Assembly (NCBI GenBank): GCA_020435025.1
Contig: JAGRAG010000121.1
Coordinates: 1 to 11,939 of the forward strand
Length of the DNA: 11,939 nucleotides
Direction of reading: 5' to 3'
From: Bdellovibrionales bacterium
GTDB taxonomy: Bacteria; Bdellovibrionota; Bdellovibrionia; Bdellovibrionales; UBA1609
The position numbers were made by a program, and so were the translations under genes. Shown here piece by piece: positions 1 to 7,425 of the stretch. How positions within the stretch are numbered: the first letter of the stretch is position 1; each line of letters starts with the position of its first letter. The notes beneath the pieces are model-generated. The model was given only the letters and a program-made list of their open reading frames with translations, was not told where the DNA came from and searched no databases.

Positions 1-75
1 AAAAATACAATTACACTTTTTTAATATTAATTTACATTTTTTCTATTCAGTAAAATTTTTACCTGTTGAACTTGT

Positions 76-91
76 TGGCATCGGCATTGCT
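76..91 (+). promoter_or_regulatory. Sigma-54 (-24/-12) promoter upstream of the AAA+/M41 gene
   Basis: The bases TGGCAT-N5-TTGCT match the sigma-54 consensus TGGCAC-N5-TTGCW at every position but one. The GG and GC doublets are correctly spaced. The predicted transcription start is near 102, leaving a leader of about 41 nt before the ATG at 143. Sigma-54 promoters need an ATP-dependent enhancer-binding activator, so the gene is probably switched on by a specific signal. The upstream 75 bases are extremely AT-rich and contain the palindrome TTAATATTAA (21-30), but no convincing activator site can be named. The match is seen directly; its function is inferred. Confidence 0.7.
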
Positions 92-127
92 TTACCGTTT
101 GAATAGCTCCGTAACTATCTAATTATT

Positions 128-134
128 AAGGGGG
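128..134 (+). promoter_or_regulatory. Ribosome binding site for the ATG at 143
   Basis: AAGGGGG lies 8 nt before the ATG at 143. It supports this start, which places a hydrophobic export segment at the N-terminus. Confidence 0.6.
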
Positions 135-142
135 ATTCTAAA

Positions 143-934
143 ATGATTTCGCGGCCTCTGGTTCTCATAAAGTTCGTACTGCACAAGCTTTCACAAATAT
201 TCACAATTGGTCTCACTTTGGTTTTTATTGTCATGACGCCCAACAGCTATGGCGATGATTCTAAAACCTCTTATGATCATTACCTAGAGTTATTGAAGCT
301 ATTAGATACAGGCAAGATCGAGCAGGACAAGCAACATATCTCCTATTTAGGAAATTTTCCTATTCAAGAATCGGTCGAAGCCATCATGCAACGAATCGAA
401 GCCGAAACTTTTCGTATTGAAACGGATCGTAACTACAGCGTCCATATAATAGAGGTTGGACTGGCTCAACTCGCCCATCTCGCCAATCAGGAATATGTTC
501 AATATGTTGAGATGCTGCAAATGGAAGTTATGGATGCGATTTCCAAAAAAAATATGGACCATCGCAACCAATTATTCAGCGCCTTTGAGGATGCCTTAGG
601 TGTGATTCGCTTTAACAAAAAGCCTCTCAAAACATTGGATGAGCTTTTTCCTGAAGAAGCCAAAAGAAGAAAAGCCCTCGTTAAAGGAAACGCTGGCGGA
701 AACTATTTTCGCAAAAGCACGCAGTCTTCAAAAGAGTGGATCGAAGACCTTAAAAGTAAACTAGAAAAGTCTATTAAAGGACAACCCGAGGTCATCCAGG
801 GGCTTCTCGATATGGAGCTAGCCGATAGCATATACGGCTATCGAGAGCTCCCCACGATACAGGTTCTCATGGGGGCACCGGGAACAGGAAAAGATACAAC
901 TGCAGAAGGATACACCGACGCCATTCATAATTAA
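143..934 (+). CDS. N-terminal part of an exported/membrane-anchored Clp-like AAA+ protein, cut by an in-frame stop
   Basis: This is the 5' piece (263 codons) of the gene that continues in the same frame to 4003. Residues 1-15 carry Arg, Lys and His, followed by a hydrophobic stretch at about 16-32 and a possible signal peptidase site near NSYG/DD. This is a signal peptide or single membrane anchor whose charge pattern puts the rest outside the cytoplasm. Residues 40-185 are a largely helical region I do not recognise. From about residue 205 the sequence resembles the start of a ClpA/ClpB second ATPase domain (KSIKGQPEVIQGLL). A Walker A loop follows (GAPGTGKDT, about 243-251), with Asp where Thr or Ser is normal. 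The frame ends at TAA 932-934, inside the helix after Walker A, so alone it would be an incomplete ATPase domain. The start is supported by AAGGGGG 8 nt upstream. Confidence 0.75.
   Translation: MISRPLVLIKFVLHKLSQIFTIGLTLVFIVMTPNSYGDDSKTSYDHYLELLKLLDTGKIEQDKQHISYLGNFPIQESVEAIMQRIEAETFRIETDRNYSVHIIEVGLAQLAHLANQEYVQYVEMLQMEVMDAISKKNMDHRNQLFSAFEDALGVIRFNKKPLKTLDELFPEEAKRRKALVKGNAGGNYFRKSTQSSKEWIEDLKSKLEKSIKGQPEVIQGLLDMELADSIYGYRELPTIQVLMGAPGTGKDTTAEGYTDAIHN
932..934 (+). other. In-frame TAA splitting one AAA+/M41 gene (143-4003)
   Basis: Frame 2 stays open from 143 to 4003 except for this single TAA. Read through, the 1286-codon protein continues ...DAIHN-stop-KGAYLEHMFRLPVL... The two sides fit one Clp-type AAA+ domain: Walker A before the stop, then pore-region GYVG, Walker B and sensor 1 after it. 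One base change from a sense codon (for example CAA, AAA, GAA or TAC) would explain it. The gene may be a recent nonsense pseudogene, it may be read through or re-initiated, or the base may be a sequencing error. The sequence alone cannot decide. Confidence 0.85.
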
Positions 935-955
935 AAAGGGGCTTATTTAGAGCAC

Positions 956-3900
956 ATGTTCCGCCTGCCCGTTCTTAAATCATCCGCCGATCTTTGGCAG
1001 GTTTTAGGATCGGCAACGGGATACGTAGGATCAGACCAATTCCCTCCATTTTTGAAATTTTTGGTTGATCACTCCGGTGGCCGTTACGTGCTTAAAGAGG
1101 AGGAGGGGCCCCGAGGCACGCAAACGTCCATCCATCAAAACCCGAAATGGGCGGAAGGGAAAAATATCGAGGGAGCCCTGCCACCGGAGTCAGCCGTTGT
1201 TTTCGTCAATGAGTTTCACAACTGGTCAAAAAAATCTAAAGACAATTTTTTAAAACAGGCATTAGAAAAAGGGATTTTTGAAGTGAATAACCCCAATGGG
1301 GGCCTTGATAAAATTTATGTGCCTGTCACATTTATAATTGCTACCAACGAAGGTCTGGAGCTTGTGACTTCCAGAGACATTCATGGAACTCGATTTGGAA
1401 AACCACTGAACTATGAACAAATGTTGGAGAAATGGGAACTGTACCATAGAGATATCTCTGTCCTAAAAGAGTCTCTTTCCGCCTCTAACAAAAGATCCGG
1501 AGCCTTCGGTGGCGACAAAGAAAGCCCGGGTATTTCCGAGGAGCTCATCAACCGGTTGCCGAATAGTGGTTTGCACCTCATGAGGCCGCAATCTCCTGAG
1601 ATACTTCAAGAGATTGCCCGAATGAAGTTAGGGTCTTTTGCCTTTAAAATGTCACAAGCGCGAGGCGAATATGGGCAAATGACTATCACCTGGGACGAAG
1701 AAGTACCTAGGTTTATTCAAGAGTTTCGCTATGTTCCTGAAGACAACGCTCGTCCGATTGGGGATAAGGTGAATAATCTCATCGAGTCCACTATTTTCAA
1801 AGCCTATAAAGACGAACTGATTGCTAATAACGATCGTCCTAAAAAGCTTCACCTAAGAGTGGAGATGATGGAGGACTACACTTCAGAGCTTGTTGTTGAT
1901 CTTGAGCAGGAAGGGCAACGACAAACTTTGCGACTTCCCATCGCCGCCACCGAGTCGGAGAAAGCGCGTGCTCCCCTTACCGATGAAGCGTTAGAAGAAT
2001 TGATCAGCCTTGATGAAAAAATGAGACGACAGCTTTTCGGAGTCGACCATGTGATTGAACGCCTTGCCAAAGCAGAACTAGAGTCTGCAGAAGGTCGCAA
2101 TGGCGTCTTAGATATCAGCCAAGCTAAACATCCTGCCAAAAGCTATATGTTTTTAGGACTGTCTTCGACAGGAAAAACAGAAACCGCAAAAGTATTGGCA
2201 GAAGCTCGCTACGGATCAAGATCTGCCCTTGTAACGATTGATTTTTCGCAAATTCAAACAGTTCATGATTTGAAAATCAAAATATTGGGAACCACGGATG
2301 GCGCAGGAAACCCCATTCCTTCAGAATTTATGAAGCACTATGATCGCAATCAAGGAAAGCTCGTCTTCGTATTCGACGAAGTCGCCAATACCCCTTTAGA
2401 AGTACTAAAGGCCCTTTATGACATATTTCGTGAGCCTGTCGTAACCACCTTTTCCGATGGCAAAGATCGAATTATGGGAAACACAACAATCATTCTAACG
2501 GGAAATGCTGGTGAGGAGTGGTACGCTGATTTGCCGAAAAACCTTCCCGAGTGGATGCTGATGACGGCCATGAATGACATCTATGAAAGGATGATGCGGT
2601 CTCCCGGTTTGCAAAGAGCGACATTAGAAAAATACTTTAGCCCAGCATTTGTGAATCGCCTTGGAATGAGAAATATTTTCTTCTTTCCCCCTTTAAATCA
2701 CAAAGCTATCCGTCAGCTCACGATGTTAAAAACTAAGCTGGCTCTGGACGAACTTAAAGGGGGAGACTCTGTTAGAGGCTGGGATGTTATATTTCCTTCA
2801 AAATCTAATTTCTTAGCCCTTGTCGATGCCATCGAACACGAAGGATTTATACTGAGCGAGCAAGGGGCCTCGATTGATCGCTTCGTCAAAGAAGACTTTG
2901 CCGCTGAACTTCGCGTCCTTTTGTTAAATCATAAAGTTCCATCAAACACGAAAGTCCTTATTGGTTTACATCCAGAAACAGGATACTTGAAAGACCCAGG
3001 AAAAAAATCTGTGATTCGTCTCTCTGTCTATCCCGAGGGATATGTACAACCATTGACCTTGGATATCGAAGGAAAACTCCAACCCAGGAAACTTCACAAG
3101 AGCCCGACATCTAGAATGCTTGTTGCCTATCATGAAGCCGGTCACGAACTGGTCGGTAGATATTACTTAGGTGACAGTCGTCAAACTGAAGTGATCTCCA
3201 TCACATCAGGTGTCGCACAGATTGAAGGTCACTTTGTTCCTTACGATGGAATTGTCGAAAGTCGACCCACTCAAGTCCTCGATGAAAACCGACAAGTCAT
3301 GTTGAGAGAATTAGCAGGGTTATTTGGAGGAGAGGTTGCACAAACTTTAGTGACTAAAGGGCGCAGAAATGATTCTGGAAAGAGCAACGATATGGAACGG
3401 GCCGCCAGATGGGCGCGTTCGATGGTTCTCAGTCAAGGCCTTTCTGACGAATGGGGATTAGAAACCATTCCTTCGGGCGAAAGCCAAGAAAGCTATGTTC
3501 AAAGTCTACCTGAAGAGCGCAAGCATCTCTTAAATAAAATTGTCCGCAACATCTTAGATGAAGCTCGAGGACTTGCGGAAAAGGCATTGATTGCCAACTA
3601 TGACCATATGATTGACCTCGGAATGACCCTGGCTCGCAAAGGAGAACTCAAACGCGAAGATCTAGATAAGTTCTATGAAGGGAGAAAGATAGTTACGGAA
3701 TCCTCTTACTCCAGATGGAACTTAGGCGTGATGAGAAATCGCGTAAAATATGCGGTCCAGGGTCTCTACCGAGCATCAACTCGAGATGCCGAACTTCTTC
3801 CATGGGTCCCAACATCTCCAACCATTGCCGAGCCCCTTGAGACATTTCAAGAAAACAAATTTAATCAAATAAAGGGCGTTCGGGTTATGGATGAAATTCC

Positions 3901-4003
3901 AATTGTAAGAAACCGTGAAAAGTGGGCGGGAGCGCTGGCTTTCTTTGATAACATCAAAGCACTCCCGAGCCCATGTGAAGAACTTCTCACAGGGAAAGAA
4001 TGA
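956..4003 (+). CDS. Tandem Clp-like AAA+ ATPase with FtsH-type M41 zinc protease domain (3' part of split gene)
   Basis: This predicted ATP-dependent protease has a Clp unfoldase-like front and an FtsH-like protease back. Residues 1-225 finish AAA+ module 1: GYVG (22-25), Walker B VVFVNE (81-86, Asn replacing Asp), sensor 1 IIATNEG and an arginine-finger-like INRL (199-201). Module 2 spans about 345-600: FGVDHVIE, Walker A GLSSTGKT (401-408), canonical Walker B LVFVFDE (469-475), sensor 1 ILTGN and FVNRLG (565-570). Residues 715-910 are an M41 peptidase: HEAGH (726-730, two zinc ligands plus catalytic Glu), and SNDMERAARWARSMV with Asp812 as probable third ligand. A proline-containing tail follows. 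The ATG at 956 has no good ribosome site (AAAAGGGG is 14 nt away), so it is probably not the native start; see the stop at 932. Domain identity is strong; substrate and location are unknown. Confidence 0.85.
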   Translation: MFRLPVLKSSADLWQVLGSATGYVGSDQFPPFLKFLVDHSGGRYVLKEEEGPRGTQTSIHQNPKWAEGKNIEGALPPESAVVFVNEFHNWSKKSKDNFLKQALEKGIFEVNNPNGGLDKIYVPVTFIIATNEGLELVTSRDIHGTRFGKPLNYEQMLEKWELYHRDISVLKESLSASNKRSGAFGGDKESPGISEELINRLPNSGLHLMRPQSPEILQEIARMKLGSFAFKMSQARGEYGQMTITWDEEVPRFIQEFRYVPEDNARPIGDKVNNLIESTIFKAYKDELIANNDRPKKLHLRVEMMEDYTSELVVDLEQEGQRQTLRLPIAATESEKARAPLTDEALEELISLDEKMRRQLFGVDHVIERLAKAELESAEGRNGVLDISQAKHPAKSYMFLGLSSTGKTETAKVLAEARYGSRSALVTIDFSQIQTVHDLKIKILGTTDGAGNPIPSEFMKHYDRNQGKLVFVFDEVANTPLEVLKALYDIFREPVVTTFSDGKDRIMGNTTIILTGNAGEEWYADLPKNLPEWMLMTAMNDIYERMMRSPGLQRATLEKYFSPAFVNRLGMRNIFFFPPLNHKAIRQLTMLKTKLALDELKGGDSVRGWDVIFPSKSNFLALVDAIEHEGFILSEQGASIDRFVKEDFAAELRVLLLNHKVPSNTKVLIGLHPETGYLKDPGKKSVIRLSVYPEGYVQPLTLDIEGKLQPRKLHKSPTSRMLVAYHEAGHELVGRYYLGDSRQTEVISITSGVAQIEGHFVPYDGIVESRPTQVLDENRQVMLRELAGLFGGEVAQTLVTKGRRNDSGKSNDMERAARWARSMVLSQGLSDEWGLETIPSGESQESYVQSLPEERKHLLNKIVRNILDEARGLAEKALIANYDHMIDLGMTLARKGELKREDLDKFYEGRKIVTESSYSRWNLGVMRNRVKYAVQGLYRASTRDAELLPWVPTSPTIAEPLETFQENKFNQIKGVRVMDEIPIVRNREKWAGALAFFDNIKALPSPCEELLTGKE

Positions 4004-4016
4004 TCTTTTAAAATTT

Positions 4017-4045
4017 CACCTCGCTGGCTACACGACAGCGAGGTG
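4017..4045. terminator. Hairpin at the convergent junction between the AAA+/M41 and CBS genes
   Basis: A perfect 10-bp inverted repeat, CACCTCGCTG/CAGCGAGGTG, has a 9-nt loop containing the stop codon of the minus-strand CBS gene. Read on the minus strand, the stem is followed by AAATTTTAAAA, a weak U-rich tail. On the plus strand the stem is 13 nt after the AAA+/M41 stop but lacks a U-run. It is probably a terminator, mainly for the minus strand. Confidence 0.55.
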
Positions 4046-4486
4046 GATTGGATGAGAGTGGACCCCTACCTCAGCACCAATATAGTGATCTCTAAAATCT
4101 CCCCCACCCAACATACGACTTAGTATTAATAAGGCGTCTGTTGTCGTGAATATACCAAGCAGTTTACCAGCTTCGTTGACAACAAGGGCTGACCCAATTT
4201 TTTGTTTTGCCATCCAGTGAACGACCGATGAAAGCGGCTCTGTCTCCGCAACCACCCAAGGTGGTCCAGACATAACGTCCCCCACCGTCTTACTGTCGTC
4301 GGACTGGCCAGCCATAAGATCTCTCTCACTGACAACCCCAACCAATTCCCCTTTTCGTAGCACAGGAAGATGTCTCACTCCTGTTTTCTCCATATAATCC
4401 AACGCTTCATCTAGCGTGGCTTCTGGACTCGTAACAAAGGGGAACTTTGCCATATAGTCCTTTATATCTGGGTTGTAGTAGTTCAT
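4028..4486 (-). CDS. Two-CBS-domain protein
   Basis: A 152-residue cytoplasmic protein made of little more than a CBS pair. CBS1 spans about residues 12-60 (TLDEALDYMEKTGVRHLPVL ... GVVSERDL), and CBS2 about 70-125 (VMSGPPWVVAETEPLSSVV ... GIFTTTDALL). Such pairs bind adenosine nucleotides and act as energy sensors, either alone or on partner proteins. No catalytic domain is attached, so the partner is unknown. The C-terminus is histidine-rich (VHSHPIHLAVV), which could bind metal, though this is only suggestive. The start is set by AGGAGGG (4490-4496) 3 nt before the ATG, or 5 nt counted from the AGGAG core. A sigma-54-like promoter lies just upstream, so this is probably a single-gene transcript made under specific conditions. 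Confidence 0.9.
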   Translation of the reverse strand: MNYYNPDIKDYMAKFPFVTSPEATLDEALDYMEKTGVRHLPVLRKGELVGVVSERDLMAGQSDDSKTVGDVMSGPPWVVAETEPLSSVVHWMAKQKIGSALVVNEAGKLLGIFTTTDALLILSRMLGGGDFRDHYIGAEVGVHSHPIHLAVV

Positions 4487-4515
4487 TCTCCCTCCTGAGT
4501 TCTCATTCTAAATTC

Positions 4516-4531
4516 TGCAATCCGTTTGCCA
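4516..4531 (-). promoter_or_regulatory. Sigma-54 (-24/-12) promoter upstream of the CBS-domain gene
   Basis: On the minus strand the bases read TGGCAA-N5-TTGCA, one mismatch from TGGCAC-N5-TTGCW with exact spacing. The predicted start is near 4505, giving a leader of about 19 nt that includes the AGGAGGG ribosome site. This placement relative to the gene makes chance less likely. Confidence 0.65.
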
Positions 4532-4555
4532 GCTAAAAACACTCTAGGTTTGCAT

Positions 4556-4585
4556 CGAGATGATACGAAGGGACATATTATCTCG
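4556..4585. promoter_or_regulatory. Inverted repeat upstream of the CBS gene promoter, possible activator site
   Basis: CGAGATGATA and TATTATCTCG are inverted copies matching at 9 of 10 positions, separated by 10 bases, so the arm centres are about two helical turns apart. The dyad centre is about 66 bases upstream of the predicted sigma-54 transcription start. That suits a dimeric enhancer-binding protein, although such sites are often farther away. The repeat is seen; its role is inferred. No matching copy was found upstream of the other sigma-54 promoter at 76-91, although only 75 bases are visible there. Confidence 0.4.
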
Positions 4586-4646
4586 CGCTAGGACGAAACA
4601 GCTCTTTCAAACTCTCAGGGAGGCCCTAAAGTAATGATCAACACCT

Positions 4647-4668
4647 ACCGACCGAAAAGTCAGCCGGT
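4647..4668 (-). terminator. Hairpin after the amidohydrolase gene
   Basis: Nine bases downstream of the stop, the minus-strand transcript can fold ACCGGCTGA with TCGGTCGGT: a 9-bp stem with two G-U pairs and a 4-nt loop. There is no U-run after it, so it is at best a weak or factor-assisted terminator, or a 3' stabilising structure. Confidence 0.35.
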
Positions 4669-4676
4669 TACAAAGT

Positions 4677-5714
4677 TTAGGGAACTAAGGATTGATGAAA
4701 AACGGTTACTGGCAGCCCTAGAGCCCGCTTAAGAGCAATATCCCGATCCCAAAGATTGGAGATCTGCGCGATTTCCCACGTCTTCTGGAAACCCAACGTG
4801 AACAGGTAATACCAGGGCGAGCTGAGTAAATTTGTCGTTAGGGGAAAATCAGACCCATAAAATAGGCGATCTGCTGACCAACTATTTACGATCTGCTGCA
4901 AATGGCCTTTACGTGTCGTAAATATCGTCAATGCCGATACATCTGCAATTAGCTGTGGGTACCTCTTAGCTAGTTCTAAGACGATCTCACGAGTGGGTCG
5001 GCCATCCCGTTCCCCATTACTGGCAGCGTGAGCTACTATAACAGTCACACCCAACGAGAGAGGAAATTCTAAATGAGCAGGTTCGGAAAACTGTTGAGAC
5101 TCTTGAGAAAAGGAACTCTCGTCATCAACATGAATAAGCAAAGGTAAATCTAACTCCACTAATTTATGATAGTAGTCTTTTAAACTAGAATCATTAATAA
5201 AAAACCTTTGAATTGCTGGTAACAGTTTTACATAAACAGCTCCCATTTCACGAGCCGTCACCAAGGCCTCTAAAGCATCCGGTCGGTAAGGATGAACACT
5301 GGCAGCAAATTCAAATTCCGGTAAACGTCTTGCATGCTCTGCTACAAATTCATTGGGCACATAAAATTCTGTATGGTCTTTATCTACGACACCTTCTTTG
5401 GTGTAAACTTGATCCATTGCCAAAACAACGGCCTTTTTAAGGTACTTCGATTTTTTTATTCGTGCAGCTAACTTATCAAAAATATAACCATCGCCATGTC
5501 TTTTCGCTTCAGATTCCGAAAAGTCAAAAATCTTTTGATAAAACCAAAATCTCCAATTTTCACGTGCCCGACTTCCTAAATAGCATTTAGATTGATAGCC
5601 AAAACAAGCCACATGTAAATGATGATCGATCACACTTTTTTCATTTAAAAGACCTTCGTTTGCATAGACAGACCACGACAAAACCAAAGATAACAAGACC
5701 CCTAAAACCTTCAT
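4677..5714 (-). CDS. Exported metal-dependent amidohydrolase (amidohydrolase 2 / COG2159-like)
   Basis: A 345-residue predicted periplasmic hydrolase with a TIM-barrel metal site. Residues 1-18 are a signal peptide with likely cleavage after VYA. Metal-site motifs appear in order: HLH (32-34) near the first strand, LIHVD (His195), VAHAA (His229) and the GSDFP signature (Asp289) near the last strand. This layout fits the amidohydrolase 2 family, whose members include decarboxylases and hydrolases of ring compounds; the substrate here cannot be told. Export is unusual for this family. GGAGGG lies 5 nt before the ATG. The gene sits 61 bp after the adenosine-deaminase-like gene on the same strand with no obvious terminator between, so the two are probably co-transcribed. 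Confidence 0.8.
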   Translation of the reverse strand: MKVLGVLLSLVLSWSVYANEGLLNEKSVIDHHLHVACFGYQSKCYLGSRARENWRFWFYQKIFDFSESEAKRHGDGYIFDKLAARIKKSKYLKKAVVLAMDQVYTKEGVVDKDHTEFYVPNEFVAEHARRLPEFEFAASVHPYRPDALEALVTAREMGAVYVKLLPAIQRFFINDSSLKDYYHKLVELDLPLLIHVDDESSFSQESQQFSEPAHLEFPLSLGVTVIVAHAASNGERDGRPTREIVLELAKRYPQLIADVSALTIFTTRKGHLQQIVNSWSADRLFYGSDFPLTTNLLSSPWYYLFTLGFQKTWEIAQISNLWDRDIALKRALGLPVTVFHQSLVP

Positions 5715-5775
5715 AACGGCCCTCCAGAGTCCTCAATTTAATCGCCGGTGAACCTCAAAGCAATACGAACCTGCG

Positions 5776-7425
5776 TTAATCTAATCCTTTTAAGGTATTT
5801 TCCCGCATCTGCCAGAGCAGTTGAGATATGTAGGCCCGACGTGTCTCGCCTGTGGTGATCATAAGAAGCTTTGTGATTTTAAGATCTTCAGGATCTGAAA
5901 ACAGAATTTTTAAGACTTCTAATATGTAGTTCGTATTTAGTGTAATATAATTATCCGTCCCGACCCCCAGTATCATTCCTTTCTTCTCCCACCATGAGAA
6001 CGGATGGTCTTTGTAGCTGAAAAAATAATTTGTCAGTTTTTTGTTAGAAGAGGGCAAAGACGTCAAGTTGACTTTCTTTGTGAGTAGACGATTTAATACA
6101 TCGTGCTGATAACTTTCAACTTCGCGAGCTGTATGAAATTTTGTTTTTAAAAACTTCGTCCGCTCTTCGGAATGCAATACCACTCCATTTAACAACTTAT
6201 CTAAAACTTGAGGATGCACCGACCAGTCCATTTCCATAATTTCTCTATAATCGACGCTCTTTGGATTCAAAGGAAGCGCCTGCATGTTGCGACGAACCAC
6301 TCGCTGATAAAGACCTTGAAAATAGTAGTTTGGGTTCACTCCTAAACTAAGTCCATGTTCTAAGGTATCGATGTGCCAGATGTTCATCGCATTATCAACA
6401 GCTTGAATTCCTTTATTGAGGGTGTGCCAGGTCTCTCCATGATGGGAACGAATCCGAAAGCCCTTGTACTGCAACTTTCGAAAGCCCTTTTGCATCTCAA
6501 AAAAATGCTCTTTTCGGTATAGATCCCTTTCATTACCTACAGTGTCGACTTCCGTCAGACAGCCTTCTAGTTCTGGATAGCGTTCCATAAGCTCTAACAA
6601 CTCGTCGACTTGTGCAATGAAGTGATCCTTTTTGGTTGCGTATTTTTTTGAATCAAAATGATCGCTTTCTTTTCTAAAACAAGGGGAAAGCTGAAAGGTA
6701 AAGTTTGGGTGAACACCTTGGAATTTCTTAAATCCACCATAAAGACCCATAACCACATCATCAGAAGTTAAATTCTCAATCCCAGGAACCTGTTCTTTGG
6801 CATTATTTGTCTCTCGCGAGAGAGTGAACTTCAATCGAATGGAACCCACATTGTATTTCTCATAAAGCTCGCTGGCCATATGAAAGGCCGCTTCTTCATG
6901 GGCACTCCGGTCAGTTAAAATCAACTTTGGTAAATAAAGTATTTGTAAGTAACGATCAAAGTACTCATTCTCCGCAAGCCGAATCAAACGATCCACATCC
7001 TCTACACTTTCAATTGGTAATGCATCTTCCCCATAAATTTCCGAAATGCGCTCTTCGTAAAGTTCTCTATTCTCCCCTTCAAGCAACTTTTTGAGACGTG
7101 GGAAAATAAAATCAGCACTCAAACTACCTGTAAGATGGATGTGCTCTTCTTTATACTTTAAAGGAAACTTCTTAAAAAACTCATAAAGCCCCAAAGCCAC
7201 TGGGTGTCCCAAAAGAGTTTCAATTTCTACATCCTCATACTGATAGGCAGCCAGGAGTCTACGAAACTCATCCACGAGCTTTTTTAATTTTCCCTTTCCA
7301 TCAAAATGGGGAGATTCGCTTAAAAGCTCCAAAGTATCCGGAAGGCTTATACCATTTGATTCACTGATAACCTGCACCAACTCAAAATAAAGTTCATTTA
7401 CTAAACTATCTTTTCCCGAATCCAC
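5776..7425 (-). CDS. Adenosine-deaminase-like protein, long variant
   Basis: A 549-residue predicted cytoplasmic amidohydrolase with the motif order of adenosine/AMP deaminases: HIHLTGS (His95, His97), SHHGET (His328 and catalytic Glu331 aligning with HAGE), LEHGLSLG (His357), and GTDNYITLN (Asp491 as metal ligand). In classical adenosine deaminase the last motif has two Asp residues; here the second, which contacts the purine, is Asn492. Together with the extra length (usual deaminases are about 330-350 residues; here there is a roughly 90-residue N-terminal extension and inserts), this suggests a related but perhaps different substrate. The start is GTG, with AAGGA 9 nt upstream. It is first in a probable two-gene unit with the exported amidohydrolase. 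A role in purine salvage is inference. Confidence 0.75.
   Translation of the reverse strand: MDSGKDSLVNELYFELVQVISESNGISLPDTLELLSESPHFDGKGKLKKLVDEFRRLLAAYQYEDVEIETLLGHPVALGLYEFFKKFPLKYKEEHIHLTGSLSADFIFPRLKKLLEGENRELYEERISEIYGEDALPIESVEDVDRLIRLAENEYFDRYLQILYLPKLILTDRSAHEEAAFHMASELYEKYNVGSIRLKFTLSRETNNAKEQVPGIENLTSDDVVMGLYGGFKKFQGVHPNFTFQLSPCFRKESDHFDSKKYATKKDHFIAQVDELLELMERYPELEGCLTEVDTVGNERDLYRKEHFFEMQKGFRKLQYKGFRIRSHHGETWHTLNKGIQAVDNAMNIWHIDTLEHGLSLGVNPNYYFQGLYQRVVRRNMQALPLNPKSVDYREIMEMDWSVHPQVLDKLLNGVVLHSEERTKFLKTKFHTAREVESYQHDVLNRLLTKKVNLTSLPSSNKKLTNYFFSYKDHPFSWWEKKGMILGVGTDNYITLNTNYILEVLKILFSDPEDLKITKLLMITTGETRRAYISQLLWQMRENTLKGLD

Noticed and set aside
21..54. Palindrome TTAATATTAA and TTTAC/GTAAA inverted repeat upstream of the sigma-54 promoter
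   Set aside because: Short repeats are expected by chance in sequence this AT-rich; not enough to call an activator site.
1876..2139. Antisense open frame of 87 codons within the AAA+/M41 gene
   Set aside because: Low-complexity Ser/Arg-rich translation, no ribosome site, and complete overlap with strongly recognised AAA+ coding sequence.
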